Assembly (NCBI GenBank): GCA_903832625.1
Contig: CAILCI010000027.1
Span: 1-64,000, forward strand
Direction: 5' to 3'
From: an uncultured Burkholderiales bacterium
Lineage (GTDB): Bacteria; Pseudomonadota; Gammaproteobacteria; Burkholderiales; Burkholderiaceae_C
DNA length: 64,000 bases
Below the pieces are notes generated by a model. It saw only the letters and a program-made list of their open reading frames with translations. It searched no databases and was not told where the DNA came from. A program made the translations under genes and the position numbers. Shown here in pieces: positions 46,697-56,723 of this stretch (the first letter of the stretch is position 1; each line of letters starts with the position of its first letter).

Positions 46697-47881
46697 TTAA
46701 GCCAGCCAGCGCTTCAAACGCGCAATGGCTTGTTCTAGTTCTGTCATGGAGCGTGCCGTGGAAAAACGCACACATGCCTCGGTGTTGGCCTGTCCAAAAT
46801 CACGCCCTGGGGTGAGGGCCACATGGGCGTTTTCCATGGCGGCAAAGGCAAAGTCCCAACTGTTGGCCAGGCCAAGTTGTTGGCAAGCTGCAGCGCAATT
46901 CGCCCACGCATAAAAAGCGCCGTCAGGCATGACCGGCACTTCCAATCCCAGTCCATTCAGAGCTGGCACAAAGAAGTCGCGGCGTGCTTTGAATTCGGCG
47001 CGACGGCGTTCGTATTCGTCAAGGCTGGCGTCTTCAAAGCAAGCCAGCGCTGCATGTTGCGCCACGGTGCTGGCGCAAATGAACAGGTTTTGCGCCAAAC
47101 GCTCCACCACGTTCACCAAGCGGTCTGGCACGACCAGCCAGCCCAAACGCCAGCCCGTCATGTTGAAGTATTTGCTAAAGCTGTTGATGCTGATGATGTC
47201 GTCATCCAGCGCCAAGGCGCTTTGTCCAAATTGCGCGTCGTAGCTCAGGCCCAAATAAATCTCATCGATCAAGGTGATGCCGCCGCGCTGCTGAACCTCG
47301 CCATGGATGGCCGCCAATTCGTGGGGGTGAATCGATGTGCCCGTGGGGTTAGAGGGCGAGGCCAGCAACACGCCGCGTGTGCGCGCATTCCAGTGACTGC
47401 GCACTTGCGCGGCATTGAGTTGAAAACGGTCCTGAGCGGTGGTGGGAATCAACACGGCTCGACCTTCAGCCGCGCTCACAAAATGGCGGTTGCAGGGATA
47501 GCTCGGGTCGGGCATGAGCACCTCATCGCCCGCTTCAATCAAGGCCAGGCAGGCGAGTTGTAGCGCAGCCGATGCGCCTGCGGTGACCACAATGCGCCGA
47601 GGCTCAATATTCAAGCCAAAGCGCTGGGCATACCAAGCGCTGATGCGCTCGCGCAAAGCAGAAAGTCCCAGCGCGGGCGTGTATTGGGTGGTGCCGTCAT
47701 GGATGGCGCGCAGGGCGGCCTCTTGCACCAAGGGCGGCGCGGTGAAATCGGGCTCGCCGATGTTCAAGAAAATCATCGGCGAATCGGTCTGTGCCAAACG
47801 CTGCGCGTGAAGGGCAGCGGCTTTGGCCACCTCCATCACATAAAACGGTTCAATGCGTTGCGCGCGTTGGCTGATTCGCAT
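46697..47881 (-). CDS. PLP-dependent class I/II aminotransferase
   Basis: IFLNIGEPDFTAPPLVQEAALRAI..INSFSKYFNMTGWRLGW (PLP Lys). Confidence 0.93.
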   Translation of the reverse strand: MRISQRAQRIEPFYVMEVAKAAALHAQRLAQTDSPMIFLNIGEPDFTAPPLVQEAALRAIHDGTTQYTPALGLSALRERISAWYAQRFGLNIEPRRIVVTAGASAALQLACLALIEAGDEVLMPDPSYPCNRHFVSAAEGRAVLIPTTAQDRFQLNAAQVRSHWNARTRGVLLASPSNPTGTSIHPHELAAIHGEVQQRGGITLIDEIYLGLSYDAQFGQSALALDDDIISINSFSKYFNMTGWRLGWLVVPDRLVNVVERLAQNLFICASTVAQHAALACFEDASLDEYERRRAEFKARRDFFVPALNGLGLEVPVMPDGAFYAWANCAAACQQLGLANSWDFAFAAMENAHVALTPGRDFGQANTEACVRFSTARSMTELEQAIARLKRWLA

Positions 47882-47883
47882 GG

Positions 47884-48429
47884 TCAGGGTTTGGCTTTGC
47901 CGGCCGCGCGATCCGCGTCAACCTCTAAGCTGCGCAACTGAGGCGCCAAGCCGTTGAGCACGGCATTGACGTATTTGTGTCCGTCTGTGCCACCAAAAGA
48001 TTTGGCCAGCTCAATGTATTCGTTGAGCACCACGCGCCAAGGCACGTCAATGCAATGCTGAAACTCGTACACGCCCATCCACATCACAGCGTGTTCGACG
48101 GGCGAGATTTCATCCATCTTGCGGTCCAACAAAGGCAAGATGAGCGCGTCCAAAATTTCGCGCTGCTCAATGCAGCCGTAGAGCAAGGCGTCGTAATGCA
48201 CCGAATCGGATTTGTGAAAACCACTCAGATCGCGGGTGAAGAGGTCGATGTCTGCGGCTTCGTTGTGTCCGACCAAAAACTGGTAGAGCCCTTGCAGCGC
48301 AAATTCACGCGCGCGGCTGCGGCCTGATTTGGAGGCGCTTTTGATCGGTTCTTTGCGTGATTCTTGTTTGCGAAGCGCTGGTTTGGCCGCTTGCGCGGGC
48401 AAATGGTCTGGCACGGGCGTGTTGCTCAT
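47884..48429 (-). CDS. nusB: Transcription antitermination factor NusB
   Basis: [21 protein letters not shown]...[32 protein letters not shown]. Confidence 0.96.
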   Translation of the reverse strand: MSNTPVPDHLPAQAAKPALRKQESRKEPIKSASKSGRSRAREFALQGLYQFLVGHNEAADIDLFTRDLSGFHKSDSVHYDALLYGCIEQREILDALILPLLDRKMDEISPVEHAVMWMGVYEFQHCIDVPWRVVLNEYIELAKSFGGTDGHKYVNAVLNGLAPQLRSLEVDADRAAGKAKP

Positions 48430-48917
48430 GCTGTGTGCTCCAGGGCGCCCAATTGGCCGAGCAACAAGGCCATTTCCACCGCCACACGTGCAGCGTCGCG
48501 GCCTTTGTCGGTTTGACGCGCCACAGCCTGGGGCAAGTCTTCGGTGGTCAAAATCGCATTGGCAATGGGCAAGTGGTAGTCCATGCCGACACGGGTCACG
48601 CCCGCGCCCGATTCGTTGGCCACCAGCTCAAAGTGGTAGGTCTCGCCACGGATGATGCAGCCCAACGCGATCAAGGCGCTGAAGGGTTCGGGCTCTTCAA
48701 TTTGCGCCAAAGCTTGCAGCGCCAGCGGCACTTCCAGCGCGCCCGGCACAAACACATGGGTGATGTTGTCATCGGCCACGCCCATGCTTTTGAGTTCGGC
48801 CAAACACGCAGCCGCCAAGGCGTTGGTGATGTCTTCGTTGAAACGCGCTTGGACAATGCCAATTTTCAGGCTGCTGCCGTCTAGCGTGGTGGTGGAGCCG
48901 AGGTTGGAGGTGAACAT
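48426..48917 (-). CDS. ribH: 6,7-dimethyl-8-ribityllumazine synthase
   Basis: [56 protein letters not shown]. Confidence 0.96.
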   Translation of the reverse strand: MFTSNLGSTTTLDGSSLKIGIVQARFNEDITNALAAACLAELKSMGVADDNITHVFVPGALEVPLALQALAQIEEPEPFSALIALGCIIRGETYHFELVANESGAGVTRVGMDYHLPIANAILTTEDLPQAVARQTDKGRDAARVAVEMALLLGQLGALEHTA

Positions 48918-48935
48918 GTGTGAAAAACCTTGTTG

Positions 48936-50057
48936 TTATTCTTTGGCCAAATAGCCCGTGATTTCGAGTCCGTAGCCCACCATGCTGGGCATACGGCGCG
49001 GGTTGCCCATGAGGCGCATTTTCTGCACGCCACAGTCGCGCAAAATTTGGGCGCCCACGCCGTAGCTGCGCAAATCCATGCGGCCACGTTCGGGCGCTTG
49101 GGCAGAGCGGGCGGTGCCGTTGAATTGCGCCAAGAGTTGCTCACCGCTTTCGCCGCAGTTGAGCAACACCACCACGCCAGCGCCTTCTTGGGCAATGCGC
49201 TGCATGGCGGCGTCCAAGCCCCACGAGTGCATCACGCGGTTGGGTTCGAGGGCGTCGAGCACCGACAGCGGCTCATGCACCCGCGCCAGCACTTCGTGTT
49301 GTTCTTGCCAAGCGCCTTTGACCAAGGCCAAATGCACGGCGTCATCGGTTTGATCTTGGTAGGCGTGGGCGGTGAATTCGCCGTGCGCGGTGTGCAGGGT
49401 GCGGCTGCTGACTTTTTTGACCAAGGACTCGGTGCGGCTGCGGTGGGCAATCAAGTCGGCAATCGTGCCAATTTTCAAGCCATGTTCGGCTGCGAAAATT
49501 TGCAAATCGGGCAAACGCGCCATCGTGCCGTCGTCTTTCATGATTTCGCAAATCACCGCCGACGGCGAACAACCCGCCATGCCCGCCAAATCGCAACCGG
49601 CTTCGGTGTGTCCGGCACGCATCAAGACCCCGCCGTCCACCGCTTGCAGCGGGAACACATGGCCGGGTTGCACCAAGTCGGTTGGCTTGGCGCTTTTGGC
49701 CACCGCCGTGGCAATGGTGTGGGCGCGGTCAGCGGCTGAAATGCCAGTGGTCACGCCTTCAGCGGCTTCGATGGACACGGTGAACGCGGTGCTGTAGACC
49801 GTGCCATTGCGTGCCGCCATGGGCGGGAGTTTTAAAAACTCGCAGCGCTCGCGGGTGAGGGTGAGGCAGATCAGGCCACGGCCAAACTTGGCCATGAAGT
49901 TGATGGCCTCAGGCGTGACGTGATCGCTGGCGAGCACCAAATCGCCTTCGTTTTCGCGGTCTTCTTCGTCCACCAAAATGACCATGCGGCCAGCCTTCAT
50001 GTCGGCCACGATGTCTTCGACCGGAGAAATGGCCACGGGTTTGAGTGCTTGCGTCAT
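48936..50057 (-). CDS. ribBA: 3,4-dihydroxy-2-butanone 4-phosphate synthase fused to GTP cyclohydrolase II-like domain
   Basis: EDIVADMKAGRMVILVDEEDRENEGDLVLASDHVTPEAINFMAKFGRGLICL; C-terminal RibA-like domain. Confidence 0.93.
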   Translation of the reverse strand: MTQALKPVAISPVEDIVADMKAGRMVILVDEEDRENEGDLVLASDHVTPEAINFMAKFGRGLICLTLTRERCEFLKLPPMAARNGTVYSTAFTVSIEAAEGVTTGISAADRAHTIATAVAKSAKPTDLVQPGHVFPLQAVDGGVLMRAGHTEAGCDLAGMAGCSPSAVICEIMKDDGTMARLPDLQIFAAEHGLKIGTIADLIAHRSRTESLVKKVSSRTLHTAHGEFTAHAYQDQTDDAVHLALVKGAWQEQHEVLARVHEPLSVLDALEPNRVMHSWGLDAAMQRIAQEGAGVVVLLNCGESGEQLLAQFNGTARSAQAPERGRMDLRSYGVGAQILRDCGVQKMRLMGNPRRMPSMVGYGLEITGYLAKE

Positions 50058-50716
50058 GGGGTGGCTTTCAAAGTGGCGTCCACGCGCAGCATGCGTTCGA
50101 CGTAGCGCGCCACGGTGTCTATTTCGAGGTTCACCGGGCTGCCCGCTTGCAGGCTGCCCAAGGCGGTGTTGTCCACCGTGTGAGGAATGAGATTGATGCT
50201 GATTTCGCTGCCTTGCAAGCCCAAGGGACCCGCTTGCTGCAAAAAGTCTTGCACTTGGTTGACTGTGAGGCTCACGCCGTTGACGGTGATGGAGCCTTTG
50301 TAAGCCAGGTATTTGGCGAGATCCACAGGTGCCAAAATGCGCAGCTCCCAGCTCTCGCCGATGCGCTCAAAATGGCTCACATGGCCGATGCCATCGACGT
50401 GACCCGACACAATGTGTCCGCCCAAGCGGTCGTGGGCGCGCAGGGCTTTTTCCAAGTTGACCGTGCCGGTTTTGTCCAAGCCCGCCGTGCGAGCCAAGGA
50501 TTCGGCAGAGATGTCAATCGTGAAGCGGTGTTGAGTGGGATCGAAGGTGGTGACGGTCATGCAAGCGCCGTTCAAAGCGATGCTGTCGCCCAAACCCACG
50601 TCGTCGAGATACCCGGCGGGCGTTTCAATGGTGAGACGCTTGCCGTGGCTTAAAGAGCTACCCAGGTCGTGGACAGCGGTGATGCGCCCCACGCCGGTGA
50701 TGATTCCGGTGAACAT
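50054..50716 (-). CDS. ribE: Riboflavin synthase alpha subunit
   Basis: MFTGIITGVGRITAV..SIALNGACMTV..GGHIVSGHVDGIG; duplicated lumazine-binding domains. Confidence 0.95.
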   Translation of the reverse strand: MFTGIITGVGRITAVHDLGSSLSHGKRLTIETPAGYLDDVGLGDSIALNGACMTVTTFDPTQHRFTIDISAESLARTAGLDKTGTVNLEKALRAHDRLGGHIVSGHVDGIGHVSHFERIGESWELRILAPVDLAKYLAYKGSITVNGVSLTVNQVQDFLQQAGPLGLQGSEISINLIPHTVDNTALGSLQAGSPVNLEIDTVARYVERMLRVDATLKATP

Positions 50717-50743
50717 CCAGCTATTTTCGCAGGTTTGGCGCGC

Positions 50744-51835
50744 TCATTTGCAAAAGCGTGCCAAAAGCCGTAAATCTTCTCCAATTTGTGTCACTTGGTG
50801 GAATTTCAGGCGCTGCGCTTGGTGCATCGCTTCAAACGGCCCCAAGTTGCTCATGCCTTGGCCTTGTCCCAGCAGCATGGGCGCTGTGTAGACCAACAAT
50901 TCGTCCACCAGCCCTTCGCGCAACAGCGATCCGTTGAGCTTATGCCCCGCCTCCACATGCAGTTCGTTGATGCCACGCTGACCCACATCGGCCAGCATCT
51001 CGCCCAAGGCCACCTTGCCATTGGCGTTAGGCAGACAGCGGATATCGGCTTTGTGCAAAGCAGCGTGTTGATGGGCTTGCGGCGTGGCGCAATACAGCCA
51101 AACTGGGCGCTCGGGTTTGAATATCGCGGCGTTGGCGGGTGTTTCGAGTTGGCTATCGACCACCACCAGCGTGGGCTGGCGTGGCGTGGCTACGGCGCGA
51201 ACATCCAGTTGCGGATCGTCTGCCAACACTGTGCCAATGCCCGTGAGAATCGCGCAAGACCGCGCCCGCCACGCATGGCCGTCGTTGCGTGCCGCCTCTG
51301 AAGTGATCCATTGGCTCACGCCGTTGTGCAGTGCCGTTTGGCCGTCCAGCGAGGCCGCAATTTTGAGCCGCACCCACGGCAGCCCAGTGCGCATGCGTTT
51401 GAAAAAACCAATGTTCATCTCACGCGCTTCGTCCTCGCACACGCCCGTGATGACTTCGACGCCCGCGGCCCGCAAACGCGCCGCGCCTTGGCCATTGACT
51501 TGCGGGTTGGGGTCGCCCACGGCCAGCACCACGCGGGCAATTCCAGCTTGGATGAGCGCGTCACAACACGGCCCCGTGCGGCCTTGGTGGCTGCAGGGCT
51601 CCAGCGTGACATAAGCCGTTGCGCCCTGTGTGGCGTGACCCAGCGCCTGTGCATCGCGCAGCGCCATGACTTCTGCATGCGCCTGTCCCGCCGCTTGGGT
51701 GTGACCTTGCCCAATGACGTGTCCGTCTTTGACCAGCACGCAGCCCACACGCGGATTGGGCGAGGTGAGGTAGAGCGCTTGCTCGGCCAAGCCCAAGGCT
51801 TGGGTCATGAAAGAAATGTGGAGGTCACTGGACAT
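50744..51835 (-). CDS. ribD: Bifunctional diaminohydroxyphosphoribosylaminopyrimidine deaminase / 5-amino-6-(5-phosphoribosylamino)uracil reductase
   Basis: TSPNPRVGCVLVKDGHVIGQGHTQAAGQAHAEVMAL..VTLEPCSHQGRTGPC; RibD C-terminal reductase. Confidence 0.95.
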   Translation of the reverse strand: MSSDLHISFMTQALGLAEQALYLTSPNPRVGCVLVKDGHVIGQGHTQAAGQAHAEVMALRDAQALGHATQGATAYVTLEPCSHQGRTGPCCDALIQAGIARVVLAVGDPNPQVNGQGAARLRAAGVEVITGVCEDEAREMNIGFFKRMRTGLPWVRLKIAASLDGQTALHNGVSQWITSEAARNDGHAWRARSCAILTGIGTVLADDPQLDVRAVATPRQPTLVVVDSQLETPANAAIFKPERPVWLYCATPQAHQHAALHKADIRCLPNANGKVALGEMLADVGQRGINELHVEAGHKLNGSLLREGLVDELLVYTAPMLLGQGQGMSNLGPFEAMHQAQRLKFHQVTQIGEDLRLLARFCK

Positions 51836-51851
51836 GGCGCGATTATCCGTC

Positions 51852-52259
51852 TCAGCGCCGCCAACACTCAGCCGCTGTCAGGCTTGCGTTCATCACCCCG
51901 CGTTCACCCACATGGTTCAAACTCAAACTGCCGCAAGCGTCGCCAAGCTGTGCGCCTTGTGGCTCGGCTTTGAGCAAAAAGCGGTTGCTGTCGCTGTCCA
52001 CGCTCAGGCGGTAGGCATCGCCTTCGACCTTCAACACTGCCGCAGGCACTTGCGCGGGCGCGGGGTAGCTGCCGTTGACGCTGGCCGAACGCTCCAGCCA
52101 ATGTGCCGCGTGCAGCAAGGCGGTGCGCGCCAAGGCGCGTTGGCTGCGCTGCACGGTGCTTTGGTAATTCGGCCAGCCCCAAGCGCTGATCACGCCAATG
52201 ATGGCAAGCACGCACAGCAATTCGATCAGGCTCAGACCCTTGATTTGTTTTTTTCGCAT
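51852..52259 (-). CDS. Type IV pilin-like protein (PilE-like)
   Basis: KGLSLIELLCVLAIIGVISAWGWPNYQ prepilin cleavage motif (G|xxxxE). Confidence 0.82.
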   Translation of the reverse strand: MRKKQIKGLSLIELLCVLAIIGVISAWGWPNYQSTVQRSQRALARTALLHAAHWLERSASVNGSYPAPAQVPAAVLKVEGDAYRLSVDSDSNRFLLKAEPQGAQLGDACGSLSLNHVGERGVMNASLTAAECWRR

Positions 52260-52955
52260 TCAGTCATTGAGCACGCGCCAACTGCGCCATTGCCCTTTTG
52301 TCCACAAAGTCTGAATCACCACCGCGCTGCCCGTGCGCAAACCTTGCGCATAGACGGTGATGCGGTAGATGAACGGATAAGGCTTGGCTGCGGGCACTGC
52401 TGTGGTTTTGTTGTTGCTGATTTGGAGTTTTGCATCGGCCTCGACCAGCACCTCCACCCAATACCAAGCTGCGTGCAGGCCGGGCGGCAATTGCGCGGCG
52501 TCCACTGCCACGCCTTGCGTGGTCATGCCGCGCCAGAAGTTGGCTTGGCTTACGTTGCTGGCATTGACCAACGACGGAATGCATATACCGTTGCGGCAAA
52601 TTGCCCGCCCCAGCCGTTGTCTCAAGCTCAACCATTCGCTCCAGTCTTTGGGAAAGAACACATGCGTGCTGTTTGCGTCACCCGCGACATGGCGTAAGTC
52701 AGGCGTGATGGCCTGAGACAGGGCATGGGTGGTGCTCGTTTGTGTTGAAGCCAGGTTGACGTTTCCCGCAATATCACGGGTTGCCAAATGCAAGACCGCC
52801 TCGGCGCTGAATTGCGTGCGCAAATGATCGGCCTGCGCATTGAGCAACCATTCGCCCAGCCACAGTTGCCGCCACGCCTGCAAACTTGCCAGCGCAGACA
52901 AACTCAGCAGCACCAAAATCATGGGCAACGCCAGCCCGCGTTGGCGCGACGTCAT
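52260..52955 (-). CDS. PilX-like minor pilin
   Basis: MTSRQRGLALPMILVLLSLSALASLQAWRQ; start at ATG 52955 overlapping pilW. Confidence 0.72.
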   Translation of the reverse strand: MTSRQRGLALPMILVLLSLSALASLQAWRQLWLGEWLLNAQADHLRTQFSAEAVLHLATRDIAGNVNLASTQTSTTHALSQAITPDLRHVAGDANSTHVFFPKDWSEWLSLRQRLGRAICRNGICIPSLVNASNVSQANFWRGMTTQGVAVDAAQLPPGLHAAWYWVEVLVEADAKLQISNNKTTAVPAAKPYPFIYRITVYAQGLRTGSAVVIQTLWTKGQWRSWRVLND

Positions 52956-53695
52956 GACGCTGACTCCAGCCGACTGCGCAGCGCCCACGCACGGCGAAAC
53001 ACGCGGCGCACATAGCCGTCGGCGGCAATGCGCTCGCCGTTGCAGCCTTGGCTGGCCGATGCGCCGGCGCTGACGGGCGTCAAACTGGCGACCCGAACGC
53101 AGACCTCCACGGCCAGCACTTGCGCCGCATTCAAGCTTGCCGACGCGGTGCGCCAGTGCAGGCGTTGCGCATCGAAGACGGCATAGCGCACCTGTAAATC
53201 TTCCACGCCCTCGGCCAGCGCTTGGAAGCTGTTTTTGGAGTTGGCATTGCTGTCGCGACAGGTCAGCTCTTTTTTGCTGTTGAGTTGGTAGTCGCTCAAC
53301 ACCAGGTCGGATTTGTTGGCCTTGTTGCCTTGGCAGTCCCAGGCGTCGAGTTTTGACCAGTGGCCCAAGCTCAAAGTGTCAGGCTTGTTGGCGCCACCGT
53401 CGCTGCCCAACACTGGGCTGGTGTTGGCGCTATGCGGCGGGCTGAGTTGAACCAGTTCAGTGTTGGCGGGGCCATCTATTTCCAACACATATGCGCCGCC
53501 TGCCAACTGCGCTTGCAAACGCAAGTTGTTCAACACGAGGCGGGCGTTGTCATGCACCGCTTGCGCTGCGTTCAAACTCGCACTGCTTTGGCGGCTCACG
53601 CTGTAGAGCTTTAAAGCGGCGGCAATCAAGCCCAAACTCAAACTCAGCGCAATCAAGAGCTCTGGCAAAGTGAAGCCGCGCGGCGTGTGCGTCAT
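52952..53695 (-). CDS. PilW-like minor pilin
   Basis: MTHTPRGFTLPELLIALSLSLGLIAAALKLY; class III prepilin signal; start ATG 53695. Confidence 0.82.
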   Translation of the reverse strand: MTHTPRGFTLPELLIALSLSLGLIAAALKLYSVSRQSSASLNAAQAVHDNARLVLNNLRLQAQLAGGAYVLEIDGPANTELVQLSPPHSANTSPVLGSDGGANKPDTLSLGHWSKLDAWDCQGNKANKSDLVLSDYQLNSKKELTCRDSNANSKNSFQALAEGVEDLQVRYAVFDAQRLHWRTASASLNAAQVLAVEVCVRVASLTPVSAGASASQGCNGERIAADGYVRRVFRRAWALRSRLESAS

Positions 53696-53705
53696 CTCTG
53701 CGCCT

Positions 53706-54206
53706 TTAACGTTGCGGATGCAGCCACAAGCGCCAACAACTGGTGTGCTGCGGACAAGCGGGCGTGAGTGAGTCGTCGGGCGCGGGCAGACTTTGCTGTG
53801 GGTCTTGCCACGCCACCACAATGCCCCACCAGCCGGGGTAAGCTGCAGGCGCAAACACGTTGGCATCGCCTTGAGGCAATTGGGTGTTCAAAGCGGTTTG
53901 AAATTGCTGCATGTCCCAAGCGGCCAAGTCGGGCAGGGTGCAGGGCTGTGCCACGCAATCGACACCCTTGGTCGCGCTGCTTTGCCCCCAGCTTCTTGCA
54001 TAAAGAGGCGCGTGTGCCGCGTTGAGCACCATGCGTTCGGCCAAATCTTCGGCCAAGCCCATGGCGACATGGCGCAAGAGTTGTTGGCGTTGTTGCAGCA
54101 ATGCGCTTTGCTGCAACCACAAGACCGCCGCCACGCCACTGGTGAGCAAGAACAGACTCAACACAACTTCCAAGGTCGCAAAGCCGCGTGCATTTTTGTC
54201 GGCCAT
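53706..54206 (-). CDS. PilV-like minor pilin
   Basis: MADKNARGFATLEVVLSLFLLTSGVAAVLWLQQ; start ATG 54206. Confidence 0.78.
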   Translation of the reverse strand: MADKNARGFATLEVVLSLFLLTSGVAAVLWLQQSALLQQRQQLLRHVAMGLAEDLAERMVLNAAHAPLYARSWGQSSATKGVDCVAQPCTLPDLAAWDMQQFQTALNTQLPQGDANVFAPAAYPGWWGIVVAWQDPQQSLPAPDDSLTPACPQHTSCWRLWLHPQR

Positions 54207-54712
54207 CAACTGCACACCTCGCCCGTCAGTTTGCGAATTCGTCCTGCGTTGTTGATGCACAGCAACACACTGGCTACCCCCAAATGCACCGAGCGCGACT
54301 TGAACACATAGCGCTCGCCCACGCTGGAGACATCGCCGCGTGCGCTGATGGTCACAGCCATGCTGGTGGTGGTGATTTGCGCGGGTGTGGGGTTGGCGGT
54401 GCTCAGCAAGACGTTGCTGGCATTGTTGGGTGATTTGCCATCCACCAACTCCATCTTCCAGCCGCAACTCCAGTCGGTGAGCGCTGCCGTCGTCCACGCG
54501 CAGCCGGTGAGTTTGGAGAGTCGAACCGCTTGCCCCAACTGCAAAGCGCGGATGCGTGCCGTTTGCAAATCGGCCTGCAGTTGATCGCGTAAAACTTCAA
54601 GCCGCTGCCGCTCGGCCACCGCTTGCCAAGCGGGTGTGGCAAAACTCGCCAAAGTGGCCAAGATGGCCAGAGCAACCAACAATTCAGGGAGAGTGAAACC
54701 ACGCGCAAACAT
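54206..54712 (-). CDS. GspH/FimT-type pseudopilin
   Basis: MFARGFTLPELLVALAILATLASFATPAWQAVAERQRL. Confidence 0.85.
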   Translation of the reverse strand: MFARGFTLPELLVALAILATLASFATPAWQAVAERQRLEVLRDQLQADLQTARIRALQLGQAVRLSKLTGCAWTTAALTDWSCGWKMELVDGKSPNNASNVLLSTANPTPAQITTTSMAVTISARGDVSSVGERYVFKSRSVHLGVASVLLCINNAGRIRKLTGEVCS

Positions 54713-54765
54713 GGCGCGAATCGTAGGACGCGGATTTCGCGATGGCGTGTGTTGTGACTCGAAAA

Positions 54766-55215
54766 CTATTTGCGAACTTCGTCCACCAAACTCTTGAAGT
54801 CGTCAATGTCCTCAAAGCTGCGGTAGACGCTGGCGAATCGGATGTAGGCCACTTTGTCGAGCCGTTTGAGTTCGCGCATGACCAGCTCGCCAATGCGGGT
54901 GGAAGGCACTTCGCGTTGCCCCACGCTCAAGAGTTTTTCTTCGATGCGCTCAATCGCGTTGTCCACTTGTTCGGTGCTGACAGGGCGTTTGCGCAAAGCC
55001 AAGCTCATGGATTCGAGAAGTTTTTGGCGCTTGTAATCGATGCGTCGGCCATCTTTTTTGACGATGTTGGGAAAACTGACGTCAGGCCGCTCGTAGGTGG
55101 TGTAGCGTTTTTCGCACGCACCGCATTGACGACGACGACGGATGGAGTCACCGTCTTCGGAGATGCGGGTTTCAACCACTTGAGTTTCTAGGTGGCCACA
55201 GAAGGGGCATTTCAT
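54766..55215 (-). CDS. nrdR: Transcriptional repressor NrdR
   Basis: [44 protein letters not shown]; zinc ribbon + ATP cone. Confidence 0.97.
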   Translation of the reverse strand: MKCPFCGHLETQVVETRISEDGDSIRRRRQCGACEKRYTTYERPDVSFPNIVKKDGRRIDYKRQKLLESMSLALRKRPVSTEQVDNAIERIEEKLLSVGQREVPSTRIGELVMRELKRLDKVAYIRFASVYRSFEDIDDFKSLVDEVRK

Positions 55216-55253
55216 GAGGCGTTCCTATTTTTTGCTGTTCTTTGCCTTGCTTG

Positions 55254-55280
55254 GCTCGCCAGTGGATAGATCTGGCGAGC
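55254..55280. other. Intercistronic stem-loop between glyA and nrdR
   Basis: GCTCGCCAG-TGGATAGAT-CTGGCGAGC, perfect 9 bp stem, no U-tract on the minus strand. Confidence 0.55.
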
Positions 55281-55301
55281 AGCCTTCACAAAAGCAAAAA
55301 T

Positions 55302-56546
55302 TTACTTGTACACCGGGAAGCGCGAAGTCAAGGCATGCACTTTGGCGCGAACTGCGGCAATGTTGGCTTCGTCGTGCGGGTTGTCCAACACGTCGGCAAT
55401 CAAATTGGCGGTCATGCGCGCTTCTTCGTCTTTGAAGCCGCGTGTCGTCATGGCGGGTGTGCCAATGCGCACGCCGCTGGTGACGAAAGGTTTTTCGGGG
55501 TCGTTGGGGATGGCGTTTTTGTTGATCGTCATGTGCGCTGCACCCAACGCCGCTTCGGCCTCTTTGCCCGTAATTTTTTTGGAACGCAAATCCACCAACA
55601 TGACGTGGCTTTGTGTGCCGCCGCTGACAATGCGCAGACCGCGCGCGGTCAGGGTTTCGGCCACGATTTGGGCATTTTTCACCACTTGGGCTTGGTAGTC
55701 TTTGAATTCAGGCTGCATGGCTTCTTTGAAAGCCACGGCCTTGGCCGCAATGACGTGCATCAGCGGGCCGCCTTGCAAGCCAGGGAAGATGGCGCTGTTG
55801 ATGGCTTTTTCGTGCTCGGCCTTCATCAAGATGATGCCGCCTCGTGGGCCGCGCAAACTCTTGTGGGTGGTCGATGTCACCACATCGGCGTGCGGCACGG
55901 GATTGGGGTAGACGCCTGCGGCAATCAAGCCGGCGTAGTGCGCCATGTCCACCATGAAGATGGCGCCGACTTCTTTGGCCACCTTGGCAAAACGCGCCCA
56001 ATCGATGTGCAAGCTGTAAGCCGAAGCGCCTGCGATGATGAGTTTGGGTTTGTGTTCGCGGGCTTTGGCTTCCATCGCGTCGTAGTCGATGGCTTCGTTG
56101 GCGTCCAAGCCGTAGGACACGACATTGAACCATTTGCCCGACATATTGAGCGCCATGCCGTGGGTCAAGTGACCGCCTTCGGCCAAGCTCATGCCCATGA
56201 TGGTGTCGCCGGGTTTCAAAAAGGCCAAAAACACAGCTTCGTTGGCCGAGGCGCCGCAATGCGGCTGCACGTTGGCGGCGTCTGCACCGAAGATTTTTTT
56301 GATGCGATCAATGGCCAGTTGCTCGGCCACGTCCACGTTTTCGCAACCGCCGTAATAGCGTTTGCCGGGATAGCCTTCGGCGTATTTGTTGGTGAGCTGC
56401 GAGCCTTGGGCTTGCATGACGGCAGGAGACGCATAGTTCTCGCTGGCGATGAGTTCGATGTGGTGCTCTTGGCGGGCGTTTTCGGCTTGAATCGCAGCCC
56501 AGAGTTCGGGGTCGGTCTGTTCGACCAAGATGGAACGGTTGTACAT
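55302..56546 (-). CDS. glyA: Serine hydroxymethyltransferase
   Basis: [59 protein letters not shown]; start at ATG 56546. Confidence 0.97.
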   Translation of the reverse strand: MYNRSILVEQTDPELWAAIQAENARQEHHIELIASENYASPAVMQAQGSQLTNKYAEGYPGKRYYGGCENVDVAEQLAIDRIKKIFGADAANVQPHCGASANEAVFLAFLKPGDTIMGMSLAEGGHLTHGMALNMSGKWFNVVSYGLDANEAIDYDAMEAKAREHKPKLIIAGASAYSLHIDWARFAKVAKEVGAIFMVDMAHYAGLIAAGVYPNPVPHADVVTSTTHKSLRGPRGGIILMKAEHEKAINSAIFPGLQGGPLMHVIAAKAVAFKEAMQPEFKDYQAQVVKNAQIVAETLTARGLRIVSGGTQSHVMLVDLRSKKITGKEAEAALGAAHMTINKNAIPNDPEKPFVTSGVRIGTPAMTTRGFKDEEARMTANLIADVLDNPHDEANIAAVRAKVHALTSRFPVYK

Positions 56547-56587
56547 GGCAGTCCTCGTGTGTGTGGTTCCCGGCATCAACTGCAGGG

Positions 56588-56706
56588 CTGCCCAGGCGAA
56601 CGGCAAAACACCTCGTCCATCGAGGTGGTGCGCTTCCCAGTGGTCATACTTCCACGTCAGCTTTCGCAGGGGAGACCCCCCACACGCCTATCGCCAGTCG
56701 CGCACC
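56588..56706 (-). promoter_or_regulatory. ZTP riboswitch (pfl motif) in the glyA leader
   Basis: Minus strand reads GCGACTGGCG...GACGTGGAAGTATGACCACTGGGAAGCG...CCGTTCGCCTGGGCA, the conserved 5' and 3' blocks of the pfl/ZTP motif, directly upstream of glyA. Confidence 0.85.
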
Positions 56707-56723
56707 TGCACAGTTTACCGTGA

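Noticed and set aside
48430-51835. FMN riboswitch for the rib operon
   Set aside because: Intergenic gaps between ribH, ribBA, ribE and ribD are too small (from overlaps up to about 30 bp) and no RFN element sequence is seen.
55242-56723. 493-aa plus-strand ORF antisense to glyA
   Set aside because: Lies opposite an unambiguous serine hydroxymethyltransferase and its riboswitch; sequence has no recognisable domain.
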